This document shows, one piece after another, positions 13,885 through 16,781 of a stretch of 16,781 bases of DNA; position 1 is the first letter of the stretch, and each line of letters begins with the position of its first letter. The stretch is from an uncultured Bdellovibrionales bacterium (lineage in GTDB: Bacteria > Bdellovibrionota > Bdellovibrionia > Bdellovibrionales > UBA1609), in the NCBI GenBank assembly GCA_937980625.1, contig CALJPJ010000288.1, positions 1 to 16,781 on the forward strand, in the 5' to 3' direction. The position numbers and the translations under genes are program-made. The notes under the pieces are model-generated. The model ran no database searches. It was given only the letters and a program-made list of their open reading frames with translations, and was not told the origin of the DNA.

Positions 13885-13910
13885 GGTGTATTAACACCTT
13901 AAATGGGTGT
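13885..13910 (-). promoter_or_regulatory. Three-part ACACC/GGTGT repeat upstream of the M48 gene
   Basis: On the minus strand the order is ACACC, GGTGT, ACACC (plus-strand positions 13906-13910, 13894-13898 and 13885-13889). The middle block can pair with either flank, so two mutually exclusive short hairpins are possible about 55-80 bases before the M48 start. The stems are only five pairs, so they may equally be half-sites of a DNA-binding protein. Confidence 0.3.
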
Positions 13911-13968
13911 GGAGTATATATTGACGCAAACAAAAATTATTGCAGTCACACAGTTAAAGAGTTGTGAG

Positions 13969-15252
13969 CTATTTAATCGTTTTATTTAAGCGATAAAAGA
14001 CTTCGCTATTTGGTCCAAAACCTAGGATTTTGATATTGGTTCCGCCAGGAATGGTTTTAAGCTCTAATGTCGCAAAGTTTAATTTTTCAGCTGTACCATG
14101 TAGCTGTCTTGGATTTGGATTTTTACCCCATGAACTAGGGTAAACCTTAGCATGTATTCCACTAGTAGTGAGTTCAATAGTGCTATAATTTAAATCGGGT
14201 TGTTTTATTTCCATAACCTCAAAAAGGTGTCTGTCGCCAGATATAAATCCAACCTTAGTTTTGAGAGATTTAATTTGGGTCATAAATTTTTTAAAGTTAT
14301 TTGGGTGGTTTTTCTCAAAGGATTCAAATTGTTGGTAAGCACCAAAAAATTGGTTGCCACTTATTAGCCATGAAAATCTTTTGTCGTCATTGAGTTGTTT
14401 AAGTAGCCAATTTTGTTGTTCTGGGCCCCAATGGAAGTCAACCTTGGCCTTGGAGTTCGTTCGAAAGCTTCGGTTATCTAAAAAGTAAAAGTTTTGTCCT
14501 CCTGATCTAAAAGAAAACGAAACACCAGGGCCTTGTTTATAAGCTTTATTGTTAATTGGCTCTTGAGCAAAAAAAGAATTAAATATTTTTTGACTTTCTT
14601 TTTTATGAGGATAATTAATTCCACCGCCGTTATTTCCATAATCGTGGTCGTCCCAAGTAGCTAAAGTTGGGGTTAATTGTTTAGCTTGATAAATATCAAG
14701 TGTTTGCCTTGTGTCTACATATCGTTGCCAAAGCTCATGCGGTTGAGCCATACCTTTTTGAAGGACATTTTTATCTCCGTAAACATTGTCGCCTATAAAG
14801 AAATGTAAATCTGATTTTTGCTCAATAAAACTTTTCCACATTATCTTTTGTTCTTTTATAAATCTGTCGTCCATACAAGATGCAATTGAAATTTTAAAAT
14901 TAGTTTTTTTAGTATCAAGAGCTTTAAATTTTTTTTGAGAAACAATTTCATTTTTTTGATCTAAGATTGTTAGTTCATAATTAGTATTAACCTTGAGTTG
15001 TGTTAATTTAATGTGATCTACAACCCAAGGGTTAGAACCATAACTTTTGGTCTTAACTACGGTTTGTACTTCAGGTTTAATTTTATAGGTGTGGCTTTGT
15101 TTTATATTTCGTAAAACTGTAATTTGGGTTGATTTTTCATTGGTAAGCCCTTGAAGTACAGATGGAGTTGAGTGTATTTTTGTTATGTTTTTATCTATTG
15201 ATGAACATTGCAAGTTGAAAAGAGCAAGAGTTAAGAGTGCAACAAATTTCAT
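13969..15252 (-). CDS. PhoD-like metallophosphatase / phosphodiesterase, probable lipoprotein
   Basis: PhoD-family enzymes hydrolyse phosphomonoesters and phosphodiesters with a metal centre outside the cytoplasm. In this 427-residue protein the family blocks appear in order: ISIASCMDD (121-129), FFIGDNVYGD (151-160), TLATWDDHDYGNNGG (196-210), FLDNRSFRT (257-265), SGNQFFGAY (298-306), and VGFISGDRH (334-342) with H342. A beta-rich N-terminal domain (about 30-115) precedes the catalytic part, as in PhoD proteins. The signal differs: a short Sec-type leader ending in FNLQC (C16), an atypical lipobox, where classical PhoD uses Tat export. The substrate is unknown; it need not be an alkaline phosphatase. 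It is divergent from the metallopeptidase gene across 165 bp. Confidence 0.88.
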   Translation of the reverse strand: MKFVALLTLALFNLQCSSIDKNITKIHSTPSVLQGLTNEKSTQITVLRNIKQSHTYKIKPEVQTVVKTKSYGSNPWVVDHIKLTQLKVNTNYELTILDQKNEIVSQKKFKALDTKKTNFKISIASCMDDRFIKEQKIMWKSFIEQKSDLHFFIGDNVYGDKNVLQKGMAQPHELWQRYVDTRQTLDIYQAKQLTPTLATWDDHDYGNNGGGINYPHKKESQKIFNSFFAQEPINNKAYKQGPGVSFSFRSGGQNFYFLDNRSFRTNSKAKVDFHWGPEQQNWLLKQLNDDKRFSWLISGNQFFGAYQQFESFEKNHPNNFKKFMTQIKSLKTKVGFISGDRHLFEVMEIKQPDLNYSTIELTTSGIHAKVYPSSWGKNPNPRQLHGTAEKLNFATLELKTIPGGTNIKILGFGPNSEVFYRLNKTIK

Positions 15253-15309
15253 TTACAAATCCTTGTAATTATTTATTATTTTACATACTCTGGGTGAGTA
15301 GTTTGACAT

Positions 15310-15338
15310 ACTTTATGTGCTTTTTGCGAACGTGTAAA
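15310..15338 (-). promoter_or_regulatory. Candidate promoter of the PhoD-like gene
   Basis: On the minus strand TTTACA (15338-15333) is followed after 17 bases by TAAAGT (15315-15310). The implied transcript start would leave a leader of about 50 bases before the ATG at 15252. Confidence 0.4.
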
Positions 15339-15350
15339 ATTTTCAAAACA

Positions 15351-15379
15351 TTGACATATAGCGTCAATAAGTGTAAAGA
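15351..15379 (+). promoter_or_regulatory. Candidate sigma70-like promoter of the metallopeptidase gene
   Basis: A perfect TTGACA (15351-15356) is followed after 17 bases by TAAAGA (15374-15379), about 40 bases before the GTG start. The -35 box lies within the inverted repeat ATTGAC-N7-GTCAAT (15350-15368), which could be an operator. Confidence 0.55.
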
Positions 15380-15417
15380 TAGTTAAAACAATAATTTAGA
15401 TCTCATAAGGCTTAACG

Positions 15418-16686
15418 GTGAAAAGTGTTTCAGTATTAATTTTAGTCACGTTAATGGTTATTATTAATAGTTCGTGTGAACATAAAAATGGTGCTGATGA
15501 TGATAACTTTAAAAGTTTAGTTGTTGAGTATAATTTTAGTCTGCAAAAATATGAACTCAATGAAAAATATATTCATTCCTTAAAAAAACCTAGAGAGCTA
15601 AACAGTTTTGTGGCAAAGTTTTTTTATAAGCTACATTCAACCTTAAATTTAGATTATGAAAATCCAGTAAAATTAAACTTAATAAAAACATCAAGTGATT
15701 TATATATGTCACAAGATTTATCGAGCTTAAAATCAATTTCTACTTATTATATTTATGAGCGTTATTATAACTTTCACAATAAATTAGGTTTGTTATCTTA
15801 CTCACCTTGGCCAAAGAAAGTAGTTGTTGACGCAATCGATAGTGAAAATAGTAAAAATAACGCTCTACATGCTCCTTTTGAAGTTTCCACGTTTTATGTA
15901 CCTTTTGATCCATATAATGTTCCGGCAAATTTAAATTCAGGGATAGTAGCTCATGAAGAGAATCATGGAGTATTTTTTAATCAAGTTATGAAATCAATTT
16001 CTGAAAAACAGTACAAGAGAGCTAATCAAATGATTAGTTTAGATCATGGATCTACTACCGGAAGATTTGCTAGAGAAGAAATGGCTATAGTTTATGGTGA
16101 GAAAAAAGCAGAATTAGTAGAGTATAATCATTTATGGCTCAGGGCTGTTGATGAAGGTTTGGCCGATTTTGCAGGCTATATTTTCTCAAATTCTGCGAAC
16201 TTTTTTTATGCGTCTTTAAATTATGAAAGTGGGAGAGATTTTAGTCGTATTGTGGGAAGTAGTTTGGTAGAGCCTCTTCCTTCAGCTACAGAGTTGCAAG
16301 AGTTAATAAATATTATTAAAAACCCAGCTCTGCGAAGTACTAGTTCTCAGTATCGAGCAATGTCTTCTAGCCTTTCTAGGTTGTTGAACCTAAGTTATCG
16401 AATGGCGGGGCAAATTTCATCACTATTTAATATAATTGCCACGAAAATGGAGTTTCCTGAAAAGCCTAACAGTTTAACTAAACAAGAGTATTTTTATAAG
16501 TTGATTATTGAGTCCCTTAGCGACTTAGAGAAGGTTGTGCAAGAGAGTTATGGCTCCAAAAGAATTAACTTTAATGATTTATTAACTGTAATTTTTAAAG
16601 GAAAAAAAATTAGTACTGAAGTTTGTGAGGTATTAAAAAAAGAAGTGTCAGATCTTTTAACTTTGGAAGGTTGTACAGATGAATAA
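15418..16686 (+). CDS. HExxH zinc metallopeptidase-like lipoprotein
   Basis: The 422-residue protein starts at GTG, with AAGG seven bases upstream. Its leader, MKSVSVLILVTLMVIINSSC, ends at C20 and looks like a lipoprotein signal, though the residues before the cysteine are not ideal. AHEENHG (178-184) is an HExxH zinc motif with E180 as likely catalytic base. About 60 residues on, DEGLADFAGY (245-254) supplies a plausible third ligand, E246, in the style of thermolysin-like gluzincins. I cannot name a peptidase family beyond this. The C-terminal third is helical and ends in a cysteine-containing tail. The stop overlaps the start of the next gene by eight bases, so the peptidase is probably made with that outer-membrane-type protein. 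Confidence 0.82.
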   Translation: MKSVSVLILVTLMVIINSSCEHKNGADDDNFKSLVVEYNFSLQKYELNEKYIHSLKKPRELNSFVAKFFYKLHSTLNLDYENPVKLNLIKTSSDLYMSQDLSSLKSISTYYIYERYYNFHNKLGLLSYSPWPKKVVVDAIDSENSKNNALHAPFEVSTFYVPFDPYNVPANLNSGIVAHEENHGVFFNQVMKSISEKQYKRANQMISLDHGSTTGRFAREEMAIVYGEKKAELVEYNHLWLRAVDEGLADFAGYIFSNSANFFYASLNYESGRDFSRIVGSSLVEPLPSATELQELINIIKNPALRSTSSQYRAMSSSLSRLLNLSYRMAGQISSLFNIIATKMEFPEKPNSLTKQEYFYKLIIESLSDLEKVVQESYGSKRINFNDLLTVIFKGKKISTEVCEVLKKEVSDLLTLEGCTDE

Positions 16687-16781
16687 GTGGGTCGTCTTAA
16701 TTTTATTGATCTTATCAACAAATGCTTATGCAGATTACAACTTAGGAATTGGCTATAGTGTTATTACAAAAAACTCTTTAT
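16679..16781 (+). CDS. Probable outer-membrane protein, 3' end cut by window edge
   Basis: An ATG at 16679 opens a frame that stays open to the window end (34 codons). The start MNKWVVLILLILSTNAYA-D is a clear Sec signal with a standard AYA cleavage site. The following YNLGIGYSVITKNSL has the alternating pattern of a barrel strand. AAGG lies about ten bases before the ATG. It overlaps the metallopeptidase gene by eight bases and is probably coupled to it. Only the first strand or so is visible, so the outer-membrane call is tentative while the gene itself is likely real. Confidence 0.7.
   Translation, partial: MNKWVVLILLILSTNAYADYNLGIGYSVITKNSL

Noticed and set aside
15740..15928. 62-codon minus-strand frame inside the metallopeptidase gene
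   Set aside because: It is a shadow of a gene with clear signal and zinc motifs, with no supporting features of its own.

Overview
The window comes from a low-GC (about one third by eye), Gram-negative-type genome. Nearly every anonymous protein has a Sec, lipoprotein or Tat signal, two look like outer-membrane barrels, and the ribosomal protein S14 is the long zinc-free type. Many lipoproteins, anonymous surface proteins and a PcrA-type helicase would fit a Bdellovibrio-like or Bacteriovorax-like lineage (Bdellovibrionota). That placement is inference from style, not from a marker gene.

Layout. (1) 1-5159, minus strand: a three-gene operon for exported proteins, namely a large lipoprotein, a collagen-like glycine-rich protein and a coiled-coil protein cut by the window edge. 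Both junctions are TAATG stop/start overlaps. Divergent from it, at 5254-5904, is a small putative outer-membrane barrel gene whose GTG start follows a run of eight G. (2) 5867-9321, minus strand: a PcrA/UvrD helicase gene coupled by TAATG to a lysine 2,3-aminomutase gene, whose 3' end overlaps the convergent barrel gene by 38 bp. (3) 9451-9756, plus strand: stand-alone rpsN, followed by two back-to-back hairpin terminators. (4) 9871-12517, minus strand: a small cysteine-rich secreted protein, then a compact three-gene unit (FMN reductase, unknown secreted protein, periplasmic cyclophilin). (5) 12796-15252, minus strand: a Tat-type M48 protease lipoprotein and a PhoD-like phosphodiesterase lipoprotein. 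(6) 15418 to the end, plus strand: an HExxH metallopeptidase lipoprotein overlapping a second outer-membrane-type gene that runs off the window.

The most unusual DNA lies between genes. A roughly 110-bp structured repeat occurs four times, in two tandem pairs (10335-10508 and 12520-12735). Each pair abuts the start of a minus-strand gene, and together they bracket the FMN reductase/unknown/cyclophilin unit. Two full copies 2.2 kb apart differ at one base, and the most divergent copy keeps a hairpin by paired changes. Next to one pair is a 141-bp element with perfect 48-bp inverted arms (10534-10674), placed six bases after the cyclophilin stop codon. I see no transposase, CRISPR array, tRNA or rRNA.

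No single pathway links all the genes. The best candidate for an undescribed system is the divergent surface locus: the translationally coupled lipoprotein / collagen-like / coiled-coil trio plus the possibly phase-variable barrel gene. The structured repeat family is the best candidate for an undescribed genetic element.
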